Assembly: GCA_964453435.1 (NCBI GenBank)
Contig: CAYVQZ010000015.1
Coordinates: 1-64,000 of the forward strand
Length of the DNA stretch: 64,000 bases
Direction: 5' to 3'
Origin: CAYVQZ01 sp964453435
GTDB lineage: Bacteria > Abyssobacteria > SURF-5
The first letter of the stretch is position 1, and each line of letters opens with the position of its first letter. Below, in pieces: positions 1-8,770 of this stretch. A program made the translations under genes and the position numbers. The notes beneath the pieces were generated by a model, which did not search any database, was not told where the DNA came from, and saw nothing but the letters and a program-made list of their open reading frames with translations.

Positions 1-66
1 TCAAAAGTAGGTTTTCACCCGTAACGTTCACCGCGACATATCAAACACATGCGGTCCGACGAAGGT

Positions 67-1905
67 CTACCCGCCCCTCATATAGAGGGTTTCATCCTTA
101 TCCGAATAGACCTCGACATATCCGTTCGACATGAGGAACCGCTCAAGGTCTGATAAAGAAACGGGATACTCCAAGGGAGAATTTCTGTAAACCAACCTAT
201 TGATGACAATATATTTCAAATTCGTATGATCAATGAACCGCCGATTCTCCTCGAGGATTCGAGCGCGCGAAGCAGATGGCATTTGCAGGTGCTTCAGAGG
301 CTCGACCATGCCCTCCACAAAGGGATGCTCCAAGGTCTTTCTTGTCTCGGGTGAAGCGCGAACCAAAAGCCCTCCCAGCAGTTTCTTCCGGTGGTAGGTC
401 TGATAGAGAAACTGTCGGGAAAGGGATGCAGGGTCTGCCATGGGCAGTTCCGTAATGGCGCAATCCGAAGAATCAGCCATTATTATTTCATATGCCGGAG
501 TCACTTCCGGTTCAACGACCTTAATCGGGATTATCAGGCTCTCCAGTATGACCGCGAGTCCGACAACGCAAAATGTGACATTCTTCTTCCAGGTCTTCCC
601 TATTACTCCAGACAGAAATGCCAACCCGACGGAAGATGTCACAGCCGCCGCAAGCGTGAAGTGAAAGAGATAGTCCATCGTTGTCCTGGCCACTTTCAGC
701 GGAGGAATAATTGCACGCAAAACCGAGTACGGTGTCGGAATATTCAAAATAAGGTCTTCTGAAACGACGACTCTCGAGCCAAGGCTTAATAAAAGGAAGA
801 ACACGGCAATGACGGGCCAATAAATCGCCCTTCGATAATTCCGCAGAATAACATAGCTCGCGCACAGAAAGAGAAGAATGACCGAATATCGAAGGAAAGG
901 CATCTTCTTGGCCCCGGCCAGTACAGAGAGCGCCAGGGCCAGAGATGAGGGGTTTTCGGGCAGTTCGGGCTCGGCATCCACGAATCGACCGTAGAGTGTG
1001 GATTGGGCATGAGGAGTTACCAGACTCGAGAGAGTCACTTCCTGTGCGTTCTTCTGCTCCAGCCTCACATTCGACGCCATCTCCCTGGCAAGCTGCGCCG
1101 TAAATGGAAGAGTAACAATTATTGTTGTCGCCACGAATATTCCAAGACGGCTTAATAGCAAGAACAACTCGGGCTTTCTCTCATTATCCGACTCAGGGAA
1201 ACGGAAAAGAGACGCCACCACGGTTGCCAGCACACCGAAGAAAATCATATGAATCGCATACCCCATATGGTCAAACAGAATGAGCGCGAAGAATACCGCT
1301 GCCAGAACCGCATCCCTTGTCCTCTTTTCTTCCAACAGTTTGATAAAAAAGAGCATGAAAAAAGGAATCCAGTGAACCGAAAAATATTGGAGCCGAACGA
1401 TATTGAATATGCGCAGTGGGAGAAACGCGTAGACGATGCCGGCGATAAATGCCGCTCCCCTGTGATGGCAGACGTGGTGACTCAGCAGATACGCTCCGTA
1501 CGCCGAGACTACGAGGGACGCGAAAACAACGAAATTGTAGGTGAAGATGAGCCCTGCTGACCCCGGAATCAGCAATTGCAGCGGTGAAAAGAGAATTGCT
1601 GTTGCGTGCAGTTGCGTCGGGCCGAAAATGACCGAGGTTCCCACAGGATAGAACAACCATGTAGTGTAAAGCGGATTCGTCCGGAGGTCGAAGAGGGCGG
1701 TCCTGCTCCACCACAAACTCCAAAGACAATAGTACGCGTCGTTTGTGCCTTCATAGGCAACATGAGAGGTGAGCTTGAAGAGCAACGGGTATGTGCTCAG
1801 AACGGCCAGTATGAAATATGAAAAAATTATGAGACATTCGCGTTTTGTCGCCGAAACATGCGGAGTCTGGCGAAACGCGCTGTCGAAACGGGAGGTTCTC
1901 CCCAT
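67..1905 (-). CDS. Large polytopic membrane protein, GT-C-like
   Basis: The 612-residue protein is dominated by hydrophobic segments from about residue 27 to 465, with roughly ten or more membrane spans, followed by a soluble C-terminal domain of about 150 residues. The first extracytoplasmic loop, after the helix at 27-45, carries an acidic residue in the context NDAYYCLWSLWWSR. That arrangement resembles lipid-linked-sugar-dependent GT-C glycosyltransferases and YfhO-like membrane proteins. A role in modifying cell-surface glycans or lipids is inference from topology; no specific family was recognised. The gene ends 66 bases from the window edge and is separated by about 460 bases from the next gene on the same strand. 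The stop codon is TAG and the start is taken as the first ATG of the frame. Confidence 0.75.
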   Translation of the reverse strand: MGRTSRFDSAFRQTPHVSATKRECLIIFSYFILAVLSTYPLLFKLTSHVAYEGTNDAYYCLWSLWWSRTALFDLRTNPLYTTWLFYPVGTSVIFGPTQLHATAILFSPLQLLIPGSAGLIFTYNFVVFASLVVSAYGAYLLSHHVCHHRGAAFIAGIVYAFLPLRIFNIVRLQYFSVHWIPFFMLFFIKLLEEKRTRDAVLAAVFFALILFDHMGYAIHMIFFGVLATVVASLFRFPESDNERKPELFLLLSRLGIFVATTIIVTLPFTAQLAREMASNVRLEQKNAQEVTLSSLVTPHAQSTLYGRFVDAEPELPENPSSLALALSVLAGAKKMPFLRYSVILLFLCASYVILRNYRRAIYWPVIAVFFLLLSLGSRVVVSEDLILNIPTPYSVLRAIIPPLKVARTTMDYLFHFTLAAAVTSSVGLAFLSGVIGKTWKKNVTFCVVGLAVILESLIIPIKVVEPEVTPAYEIIMADSSDCAITELPMADPASLSRQFLYQTYHRKKLLGGLLVRASPETRKTLEHPFVEGMVEPLKHLQMPSASRARILEENRRFIDHTNLKYIVINRLVYRNSPLEYPVSLSDLERFLMSNGYVEVYSDKDETLYMRGG

Positions 1906-2363
1906 GTCTGCTCAGATAGTTCCTTCCATATCTGGTAGTGACAAGAGCGCCGATGCGTACTATATACTGATGTCCGGGTTAACGTCAATCAAACAATGCA
2001 GCGGCGGGAGTTCGCGTGCATGCACGAGAAACATCGCCATCTTTTATCCCCGCAAAGCCTCCCCGGATCACAGGGCGAAGCAAGAATCCGCACCGATTGG
2101 GCCGTGAAACATAAGGAATCCCTTGCGACGTCTTGTATTGCCCTATTCACAAGGCGTGATGAAAAGAACGACTATGCACGCAGCTTATCTTTTCTGCGCG
2201 ATTGTCTTTCCTTTAAACGACGGAGCTGAAGACAAAATTGAAACGCTTAGCGGTGGAACTCATCAACGTGTAGAAAAGCAGCCGAACAAAAAGCCGCCGT
2301 GGCAGGTCGTGTCAAAGCAAAGCGAACAAGAAAGAGGCGCGAAAAAACCTTCCGCAACCGGCG
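1906..2363. other. Gene-poor stretch
   Basis: This stretch of about 460 bases has no convincing gene. The frames that stay open translate into basic, low-complexity sequence without family features. It presumably contains the promoter of the minus-strand membrane-protein gene, but no clear -35/-10 pair was found. Confidence 0.4.
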
Positions 2364-2570
2364 CTATTTGGAGCGATAATTTACGGAATCCCCGCGCGAC
2401 TCCGGTTGGTTGGGGTCGAGATCGGAGGGAACCGAACTCAGAAGACTGAGCGCGATCTCTTCGCATCCTTCTTCTTGAAGAACTCTCTTCGCAGTGTCGA
2501 TAGAGTCGGCGCGTATGACTCCATCAATCTCTTGTCCATCCCGAAAAGCAGAGTAATAGAATCTTTTCAC
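2364..2570 (-). CDS. Small protein resembling the GspF/PilC N-terminal repeat
   Basis: This 68-residue protein starts at GTG with AAAGG upstream. Residues 3-45 follow the pattern of the short N-terminal segment of type II secretion or type IV pilus F proteins: an aromatic-rich first strand (FYYSAF), a 'DGQEIDGVIRADS' turn, then a helix TAKRVLQEEG and a hydrophobic strand. In the family this segment precedes two large membrane-bearing cytoplasmic domains, and neither is present here. No pilus or secretion genes are nearby. It may be a free-standing adaptor domain, a relic of a lost gspF, or a chance similarity. The hydrophilic tail after residue 48 has no recognisable features. Confidence 0.5.
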   Translation of the reverse strand: MKRFYYSAFRDGQEIDGVIRADSIDTAKRVLQEEGCEEIALSLLSSVPSDLDPNQPESRGDSVNYRSK

Positions 2571-2959
2571 CCGCTCAACTACCTTTTCACACTATTCAAA
2601 TAAGTTGTTGCAGCCGATATGCCGCCAACGGAATCTTCACTGTCGGCACACTACCCCATCCGAAGTGAGTATCCGAAAGCGCAACGGTCAAAAAGGAATG
2701 AAACGGCCTACCCGCGTCCAGCGATGACGTTTGATGCGAAAAATAGTATACAAACGGTCTGCGGTTATGTCAAGTAAAAAATGCATTGCCTGTGAGTTAC
2801 CCTCGCGCCTCCGAAAAAGCCTCTCGCCGCCCCTGCGCTGATATTTCCGCATCTCCGCGCAGTTCAACGATATGTTGACAATCAAAACCGCATTGTGCTA
2901 GTTTCTAATGAAATCGCTTATCGTTCGGATGTAAGGAAGGCAAGGCCATCGAGTCATAA
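2571..2959. other. Intergenic region upstream of the NAD synthase operon
   Basis: The 389 bases between two divergent genes are AT-richer than their surroundings. A candidate plus-strand promoter lies at 2875-2904; otherwise I see only short AT-rich runs and no gene. Confidence 0.4.
2875..2904 (+). promoter_or_regulatory. Candidate sigma-70 promoter of the glutaminase/nadE operon
   Basis: A perfect TTGACA (2875-2880) is followed after 18 bases by TAGTTT (2899-2904), a weak -10 match. The predicted start would lie about 50 bases upstream of the ATG at 2960. The -35 box is strong and the -10 box is not. Confidence 0.45.
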
Positions 2960-3820
2960 ATGAAAATCACCGTTGGAATAGCGCAGAACAAACCCACAGT
3001 GGGCAATCTCGCGAGGAACCTCGAGATCACAGAAGATATCATCTCGGATGCAATCGGCAAGGGTGTGCAACTGCTCGTTTTTCCGGAACTCGGCCTGACC
3101 GGCTATACGCTCCGCGACATGGTTCCCGTCGTCGCCATGCACGACGAACATCACATCATCCGTAAGATGCTCGAGCACAGCCGGAACATCTCGTTGGTAT
3201 TCGGCTATGTCGAGGAGAGTCCCGACCATCGTTTCTTCAACTCGGCCCTCTTCATCGAGGACGGGCGCATCATGCATCGGCATCGCAAAGTGTACCTGCC
3301 GACCTACGGCATGTTCGATGAACTGCGTTATTTCGCCGCCGGCGACTCGGTGTCGGCGTTTGATTCGAGGCTGGGGAGAATGGGAATGCTTATTTGCGAG
3401 GATGTCTGGCATCTTTCCACCGGCTGCATCCTCAGTGCCGACGGCGCCAATATTCTGCTTCATCTGGCAAGCAGCCCGGCCCGGGGAATGAAGGCCGAAA
3501 AGCGTCTCGATGTCTACGACATATGGGAGAACCTGAACCGGACATACGCAAGCATGTTCTGCTGTTACGTCGTTTTTGCAAATCGTGTCGGCTGCGAAGA
3601 CGGGATCACGTTCTGGGGCGGCTCGGAGGTCATTGACCCGGACGGAAAGGAAGTGGGAAAGGCCGCGTACCTGGAGGAAGATCTCCTCGTGGTCCAGATC
3701 GATGACGAAAAAATCAGGCGCGCCCAGATGTACACTCCGGTCAGGCGAGACGAGAATCTGCCCTTGACGCTGAGAGAATTGCGCCGGATAGCGCGTGGGA
3801 AAAGACTGCTCGATGAATAA
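2960..3820 (+). CDS. Nitrilase-superfamily amidase, predicted glutaminase partner of NAD synthase
   Basis: The protein has 286 residues and the complete catalytic triad of the carbon-nitrogen hydrolase superfamily: Glu43 in FPELGLTGY, Lys110 in HRHRKVYLP and Cys146 in LICEDVW. These enzymes hydrolyse amides; in glutamine-dependent NAD synthetases a domain of this type releases ammonia and channels it to the synthetase domain. Here the two activities sit on separate genes that overlap by eight bases with nadE immediately downstream, so glutamine-derived ammonia supply for NAD synthesis is the likely role. A general amidase of the same fold cannot be excluded. There is no signal peptide, so it is cytoplasmic. 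The gene begins the operon after a candidate TTGACA promoter. Confidence 0.85.
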   Translation: MKITVGIAQNKPTVGNLARNLEITEDIISDAIGKGVQLLVFPELGLTGYTLRDMVPVVAMHDEHHIIRKMLEHSRNISLVFGYVEESPDHRFFNSALFIEDGRIMHRHRKVYLPTYGMFDELRYFAAGDSVSAFDSRLGRMGMLICEDVWHLSTGCILSADGANILLHLASSPARGMKAEKRLDVYDIWENLNRTYASMFCCYVVFANRVGCEDGITFWGGSEVIDPDGKEVGKAAYLEEDLLVVQIDDEKIRRAQMYTPVRRDENLPLTLRELRRIARGKRLLDE

Positions 3821-4637
3821 CGAACTCGACATGAATCCCGAGTTGGTGACGGAAATATTGACCCGCTTCATCAGGGAAGAAGTCACCAAGATCGGCCGAA
3901 ATAAAGTGGTGCTTGGAATATCGGGAGGGGTCGATTCGTCCACCTCGGCTTTTCTTGCGGCACGCGCGCTCGGGAGCGAGAATGTGTGGGGCATCATGAT
4001 GCCCTATAAGACCAGCCATCCCGACACCCTGAAGCACGCAAAAGAAGTCGTGGAGTTAACCGGCATCAACAGTGAGACCAGTAACATCACTCCCATGGTC
4101 GACGCCTACTTCGAGCGCACCCCGGACATGAACAACCAACGACGGGGAAACGTGATGGCGAGACAGCGAATGATCATCTTGTATGATAAGTCCGCCGAAC
4201 ATCACGCACTTGTTCTGGGCACGAGCAACAAGACGGAATCTCTGCTCGGATACACAACGCTGTGGGGCGATATGGCCTGTGCGATCAGCCCGATCGGCGA
4301 CTTGTATAAAACCCAGGTTTGGCAACTGGCAAAATTTTTGGGGGTCCCCGACGAAATCGTAGGGAAGCCCCCGAGCGCCGATTTGTGGGAGGGCCAAACC
4401 GACGAAGAGGAACTGGGTTTCACATATCGCGAGGTTGACAGACTTTTATATCTCATGGTCGATAAACGTTTCGCGGTCGCAGAACTGGTGCAAACGGGAT
4501 ACGAGGAAGACTTTGTCAGAAAAGTGTTCAACATAATCCAGCGCACCCAGTACAAGCGACGAATGCCTGCAATCGCAAAGCTCTCCCACCGCACCATCGA
4601 CAGGGATTTCCGATACCCCCGCGACTGGGGTGTCTGA
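3813..4637 (+). CDS. nadE: NAD+ synthase
   Basis: The enzyme amidates nicotinic acid adenine dinucleotide to NAD using ATP and ammonia. The PP-loop motif SGGVDSS is at residues 37-43, and LGTSNKTE and PPSADLWEGQTDEEELG, typical of NadE, follow in the second half. The length of 274 residues matches stand-alone bacterial NadE, which lacks the glutaminase domain; the preceding gene supplies it. I chose ATG 3813, giving an eight-base overlap with the upstream gene and a GGGA/AAAG purine run before it. The frame opens at GTG 3795, adding six residues. The overlap implies translational coupling and matched amounts of the two partners. Confidence 0.93.
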   Translation: MNNELDMNPELVTEILTRFIREEVTKIGRNKVVLGISGGVDSSTSAFLAARALGSENVWGIMMPYKTSHPDTLKHAKEVVELTGINSETSNITPMVDAYFERTPDMNNQRRGNVMARQRMIILYDKSAEHHALVLGTSNKTESLLGYTTLWGDMACAISPIGDLYKTQVWQLAKFLGVPDEIVGKPPSADLWEGQTDEEELGFTYREVDRLLYLMVDKRFAVAELVQTGYEEDFVRKVFNIIQRTQYKRRMPAIAKLSHRTIDRDFRYPRDWGV

Positions 4638-4667
4638 TCGGATGGTCGTTTTTTTCCAAGGAATTCT

Positions 4668-5549
4668 GTGAGCGCGCAACGCGATACCCGGCGTACCTCC
4701 CCGAGGCAGGGTGTGCTTTATATTGTGGGCACGCCCATAGGCAATCTCGAAGATATCACCCTCCGGGCCCTTAGAATCCTCAAAGAGGCAGACCTCATCG
4801 CCGCCGAAGATACCCGCCGAACAAGAAAACTCCTCTCGAAATATGAAATCCATGTGCCTATGACCTCATATCACGAACACAATAAGGCGGAGAAAACACC
4901 GCGCCTCCTATCCAAGTTGAAGAACGGCGCCCGAATCGCCCTAGTGAGCGACGCGGGCATGCCCGGGATATCGGACCCCGGGCAGGACCTCATCGTCGCA
5001 GCCCTTGAAGAAGCGGTTGAGGTAACCGTCGTACCGGGGCCGAGTTCAATAATCGCCGCCCTCGTGCTCTCGGCCCTTCAAACCGGGAGCTTTACCTTCT
5101 TTGGTTTTCCTCCGCGAAAAGCCGGTGAGCGTCTGAACAGCCTTCATACCATACTCAACAGAGCGGAAACAGCCGTGTTATTCGAATCGCCGAACAGGTT
5201 GCCGGGCCTGCTGAAGACCCTCGCGCAGTTGGCGCCCACCAGAAAGGTCGCCGTCGCTCGCGAGCTGACCAAGAAATTCGAAGAGGTGGTTCGGGGAACC
5301 GCCGGTGAAGTGGCTGAGCGTTTCGGCGAACGGAAACCCAAGGGCGAGTGCGTGGTGGTCATTGAGGGGCTGGCCGAAACCGATAGCTCGGAATCCAATG
5401 TCGAGCCACAAAATGCAGGAAAGCTGGTTGCCGAAATAATGCGAACCGAGGGGTTGACAAAAAAAGAGGCTATGCGAAAAGCAGCCAAGACGCTGCGCAT
5501 TTCGCGCCGGGAAGTTTATCAAGCGGTCCTGGAAGACGACGGCAGGTGA
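4668..5549 (+). CDS. rsmI: 16S rRNA C1402 2'-O-ribose methyltransferase
   Basis: The 293-residue product has the hallmark RsmI N-terminus, with YIVGTPIGNLEDITLRAL near residue 19, then AAEDTRRTRKLL, SDAGMPGISDPG and VPGPSS. These are the tetrapyrrole-methylase-fold motifs that bind S-adenosylmethionine in this family. The enzyme methylates the ribose of C1402 in 16S rRNA. Its length is usual for the family. The start is GTG 4668 with AAGGA seven bases upstream. It lies 30 bases after nadE and is probably cotranscribed with it. The C-terminal 30 residues (LTKKEAMRKAAKTLRISRREVY) form the usual helix-turn-helix-like tail. Confidence 0.93.
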   Translation: MSAQRDTRRTSPRQGVLYIVGTPIGNLEDITLRALRILKEADLIAAEDTRRTRKLLSKYEIHVPMTSYHEHNKAEKTPRLLSKLKNGARIALVSDAGMPGISDPGQDLIVAALEEAVEVTVVPGPSSIIAALVLSALQTGSFTFFGFPPRKAGERLNSLHTILNRAETAVLFESPNRLPGLLKTLAQLAPTRKVAVARELTKKFEEVVRGTAGEVAERFGERKPKGECVVVIEGLAETDSSESNVEPQNAGKLVAEIMRTEGLTKKEAMRKAAKTLRISRREVYQAVLEDDGR

Positions 5550-5611
5550 GGGTGCGTGAGATACGCTTGAACCAAATGACCGCGCGGATCCAATGAGAAG
5601 GAAGGAAGACG

Positions 5612-6742
5612 ATGAAGCGATTGTTCGAACCGATACAAATCAAAACCATGCGCGTCAGGAACCGCACCGTTCGCTCTGCGACCTACGAGGGCATGGGAAA
5701 CATCGATGGCGCGCCCAGCGAGCGCCTTGCCCGGCTGTACAACACGCTTGCGGAAGGAGAAATCGGTCTTCTGATAACAAGCGCGACGCTCATCGAGCGG
5801 TTTAAGATTCCCCTGCCCGAAGGGGACGACCTGGCGTATCCGACCTTCATCGACAACGACCAAATGATTGCCCCCTGGAAACCTATCGTCGCCGACGTGA
5901 AATCGCGCGGCGCCGCAATCGCAATGCAGGTGGTTCATCCCGGCAGGCAGGAGAATCCCATCCTGCGAGGAGGCGAACCTCCCATCGCGCCCTCCGCCGT
6001 CGAGGAAAAAGCATTCGGCACAATGCCGCGCGAAATGAGTGTGGACGAAATAAAGCAAATGGTCGAGGAATTCGCTCAGGTCTGCCGCCGTGTGAAAGCA
6101 GCCGGTTTCGATGCCGTCCAGCTTCATGGAGGCCACGGCTATTTGCTCAGCAACTTCATCTCGCCGTATACGAACAGGCGCACCGACGAGTACGGCGGCA
6201 GCACGGCGCGCAGGGCGAAAATAATCGCCGATATAGTTCGCCGCGCCCGAATACTCGTCGGCGAAAGCTATCCGATCCTGATCAAGATGAATTGCGATGA
6301 TTTTGTTCCCGATGGCCTGACAAAGCAAGAAGCGGCCCGGGTCGCTCAAGTAATCACAGACGCCGGAATCGATTGCATCGAGATCACCGCAGGCATATAC
6401 GAGACCCGTGAACAGATGAGCCGCAAAGGGATCAACAAAGAAGAGAAGGAAGCTTATTTACGCCCCTGCGCCGAAGCGCTCCGAGAGGCTGTCGGCATAC
6501 CCGTGATTCTGGTCGGCGGCATTCGAACACCCACGATAGCCGAGAAAATCCTCTCGGACGACGTCGCCGACATGGTGTCTGTCTGCAGGCCTCTCATCCG
6601 CGAGCCGCAACTCATAAAACGTTGGAACGAGGGCAATTTAGCGAAAGCGACCTGCATTTCCTGCAATCAGTGCTCCGACAATGTCTTCACCCGTCCCATG
6701 CGTTGCTACGCGGATAAATCCGAAAAGGATAAATCTCGCTGA
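5612..6742 (+). CDS. NADH:flavin oxidoreductase, old yellow enzyme family
   Basis: The 376-residue protein begins LFEPIQIKTMRVRNRTVRSAT, the typical FMN-barrel start of the OYE family. It continues with QVVHPGRQ, the catalytic HGGHGYLLSNFISPYTNRRTDEYGGS block and an ILVGGIRT phosphate-binding segment. The end CISCNQC...MRCYAD resembles the cysteine cluster that in 2,4-dienoyl-CoA reductase-type members binds a 4Fe-4S cluster, but the fused NAD(P)H/FAD domain of those enzymes (roughly 650 residues) is absent. It probably reduces enoate-type substrates with electrons from a separate donor; the substrate is unknown. ATG 5612 is preceded by AAGGAAG. It follows rsmI by 62 bases on the same strand. 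Confidence 0.88.
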   Translation: MKRLFEPIQIKTMRVRNRTVRSATYEGMGNIDGAPSERLARLYNTLAEGEIGLLITSATLIERFKIPLPEGDDLAYPTFIDNDQMIAPWKPIVADVKSRGAAIAMQVVHPGRQENPILRGGEPPIAPSAVEEKAFGTMPREMSVDEIKQMVEEFAQVCRRVKAAGFDAVQLHGGHGYLLSNFISPYTNRRTDEYGGSTARRAKIIADIVRRARILVGESYPILIKMNCDDFVPDGLTKQEAARVAQVITDAGIDCIEITAGIYETREQMSRKGINKEEKEAYLRPCAEALREAVGIPVILVGGIRTPTIAEKILSDDVADMVSVCRPLIREPQLIKRWNEGNLAKATCISCNQCSDNVFTRPMRCYADKSEKDKSR

Positions 6743-6772
6743 CTTCGGCAGGAGCGGCAAAGTTGCAATTTT

Positions 6773-6789
6773 CGGAACTCCGAGTTCTC
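6773..6789. promoter_or_regulatory. 17-bp dyad matching the enhancer-type sites at 8670 and 8700
   Basis: The sequence CGGAACTCCGAGTTCTC lies between the convergent ends of the flavin oxidoreductase and the sigma-54 activator gene. It shares the CGGAA-N7-TTCYS layout of the two dyads in front of the kamA operon, and its first six and next-to-last five bases match the 8700 site. It might be an extra binding site of the activator, or a short hairpin between convergent genes. Confidence 0.4.
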
Positions 6790-6811
6790 AATAACGCTTG
6801 ACCGCGACAAC

Positions 6812-8233
6812 TCAATTGGCCAACTCGGCGGAGAACCGCTTGTATGCTTCCTTCCGGAGCCCATGTTTTTTCATTAACTTATGCAGTTGCCGCGGACTGA
6901 TTCCCGCCGCCCTGGCGGTCTCGCCTATTCTTCCCCTGTTCGCCGCAAGCAATTCCGACAGGTAAGCCCTCTCGGCCTTCTCTATGCCTTTTTGCCTTGC
7001 CTCTGCAAGCGTGACAGATGTGTCCACTTCCGTCTCTGGCTCTCCCCTTTCGACGGCAAACAGTTCACTTGGAAAACCTTCCGGAGACAGTTTCGAGGAG
7101 GTCTCCAAGATGTATGCTCGCTCCATGAGATTCTCCATCTCCCTGATGTTGCCCGGCCAGGAGTATTTCATGAATGCGTCCATTACTTCGGGCCTCACGC
7201 TATTGATCGATTTGTAATGCACCCGATTCAGGTTCTTGAGAAGAGTTTCCACAAGAATGGGTATGTCTTCCTTCCTGTCTCGCAACGGAGGAACCTCGAT
7301 GGGAAAAACATTCAAGCGGTAGTAGAGGTCTCTCCTGAATTGTCCGTCATCGACCATCTTTTTAAGTCCCATATTCGTGGCGGCGATTACCCTTACGTCG
7401 CTTTGGATGTCCGCTTCGCCGCCCACCCGCTGAAAAAATTCCTCTTGCAGAATCTGAAGGAGCTTGATTTGCGCCGAGGGCGTGAGGGTCGCCACCTCGT
7501 CGAGAAAAATGGTTCCCCCTTTCGCGATTTCAAACTTGCCCAGTTTTCTCCTGACCGCCCCCGTAAAGGCGCCCTTTTCGTGTCCGAAAAGCTCGCTCTC
7601 CATGAGCGTATCCGGTATCGCTCCACAATGCACGCTGATAAAGCTTTCCTCTCTCCTGTTGCTGTGTCTGTGGATCAGCCTTGCCAGCACTCCCTTGCCC
7701 ACACCGGTTTCACCGGTGAGCAGAACGGTGCTCTTGGTCGGAGCGACGGCCCGTATTTTCTCAAAAACCTCCCTCATCAACGCGCTTCTCGTCTGGACAA
7801 TTCCGAAAGAGTCCGCCCGCCAGAATCTGTTGCGCAGATACTCGAGTTCGGACTGGATACGTGTCAACTCAAAGATGCTCTCCGTGACGTATTTCACCTC
7901 GTGCGCATTGATGGGGTACGTGAGGTAATTGCTGGTGCCCGCCTTTACCGCCATAACCGCTTCCCTGATCATTTCCGCCCGCGCCATGACAATGATCTCA
8001 ATGGTCGGATACAGCTGCCAGAAGGGCTGAAACGCCGCTTTGTATGAATTGTCCGGAGCGGATTCCCGGAGCACTTCCAGGTCGACAAAAAGAAGGTCAC
8101 ACCTCTCGTGACGAAGCGCATCCAGGGCGGATGCGCTGTCAGGCGCGTCCACTGTCTTTGCCCGGCCGCTGAAGCAGTCCCGAACCGCTTGTTTTACTTC
8201 GGCGTCGCGCGAAACTATCAGGATGCTCTCCAT
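6812..8233 (-). CDS. Sigma-54-dependent activator, NtrC-like, degenerate receiver
   Basis: The domain order is a receiver-like domain (about residues 1-125), an AAA+ sigma-54 interaction domain with TGETGVGKG Walker A, the GAFTGA loop and GGTIFLDEV Walker B, and a C-terminal Fis-type helix-turn-helix (IGETARAAGISPRQLHKLMKKHGL). The protein should open sigma-54 RNA polymerase promoters using ATP. The receiver keeps an acidic residue in LLFVDLEVL, but the invariant lysine of YLxKP is replaced (YLTYP) and the switch Thr/Ser in VMAR is missing, so it may not be phosphorylated normally. No histidine kinase is adjacent. I prefer ATG 8233 (473 residues); the frame extends to TTG 8281. It is divergent from the kamA operon, whose intergenic region carries a sigma-54 promoter and paired dyads. 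Confidence 0.92.
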   Translation of the reverse strand: MESILIVSRDAEVKQAVRDCFSGRAKTVDAPDSASALDALRHERCDLLFVDLEVLRESAPDNSYKAAFQPFWQLYPTIEIIVMARAEMIREAVMAVKAGTSNYLTYPINAHEVKYVTESIFELTRIQSELEYLRNRFWRADSFGIVQTRSALMREVFEKIRAVAPTKSTVLLTGETGVGKGVLARLIHRHSNRREESFISVHCGAIPDTLMESELFGHEKGAFTGAVRRKLGKFEIAKGGTIFLDEVATLTPSAQIKLLQILQEEFFQRVGGEADIQSDVRVIAATNMGLKKMVDDGQFRRDLYYRLNVFPIEVPPLRDRKEDIPILVETLLKNLNRVHYKSINSVRPEVMDAFMKYSWPGNIREMENLMERAYILETSSKLSPEGFPSELFAVERGEPETEVDTSVTLAEARQKGIEKAERAYLSELLAANRGRIGETARAAGISPRQLHKLMKKHGLRKEAYKRFSAELAN

Positions 8234-8669
8234 CTTTTTCCCGTCTATCGCCTTTCCTCGTCCGTCAAACGCGTGCTCCAAACCGTGCAGAACTTTTCCA
8301 CAACTGCGATTTCTGAGAAACTCCCTATGATTGGGGGGCCCGTCCTTCGGGCGCAGTGGCTCCCGCCCCCAACAACCCGGGCCGTGAGCGCCGGTCGTGG
8401 GGCATTCGTGAAAGCCGTCTTTTTTTGGGTCTTTCTGTTATTCCAATCGTGGGACAGATTCACAGTCCCCTTCGTCGCACAGCATAATATCGTCTTTAGA
8501 AATCAGCAACAAAGCCGCATGGAAATCGAGGCAAGAATTCATCATCTCCAAAGATGGCGGCCCATGCCTGCTTTTCGCTTATTGACGTATATTATACCGC
8601 AAAGTACTGGTTTCGGGGAGACCGGGCGACCCTAAAATTTTGAAATTTTCGGATTTGCCGGCTTTTTTT

Positions 8670-8686
8670 CGGAATTTACCATTCCG
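8670..8686. promoter_or_regulatory. Upstream activator dyad, site 1
   Basis: CGGAATTTACCATTCCG is an inverted repeat with six-base arms (CGGAAT/ATTCCG). Its centre is about 120 bases before the predicted sigma-54 start site. It shares CGGAA-N7-TTC with site 2, whose centre is 30 bases downstream, about three helical turns. Confidence 0.6.
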
Positions 8687-8699
8687 GTTTCTTTTATTT

Positions 8700-8716
8700 C
8701 GGAACTAATAGTTCTG
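8700..8716. promoter_or_regulatory. Upstream activator dyad, site 2
   Basis: CGGAACTAATAGTTCTG contains the perfect 13-bp palindrome GAACTAATAGTTC. It is centred about 90 bases before the predicted start, a usual place for a dimeric bacterial enhancer-binding protein. The divergently encoded activator is the obvious candidate ligand. Confidence 0.6.
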
Positions 8717-8770
8717 CTATTAAGAGACCATAAACATCCATTACGACAATATTATCAATTACTTACATAT

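Noticed and set aside
2123..2449. 108-codon plus-strand frame
   Set aside because: Its composition is low-complexity and basic, it overlaps the GspF-like gene on the other strand, and it has no recognisable motif.
2954..3997. 347-codon minus-strand frame opposite the glutaminase-like gene and the start of nadE
   Set aside because: It is a shadow frame of high-GC coding sequence. The plus-strand products carry complete catalytic motifs.
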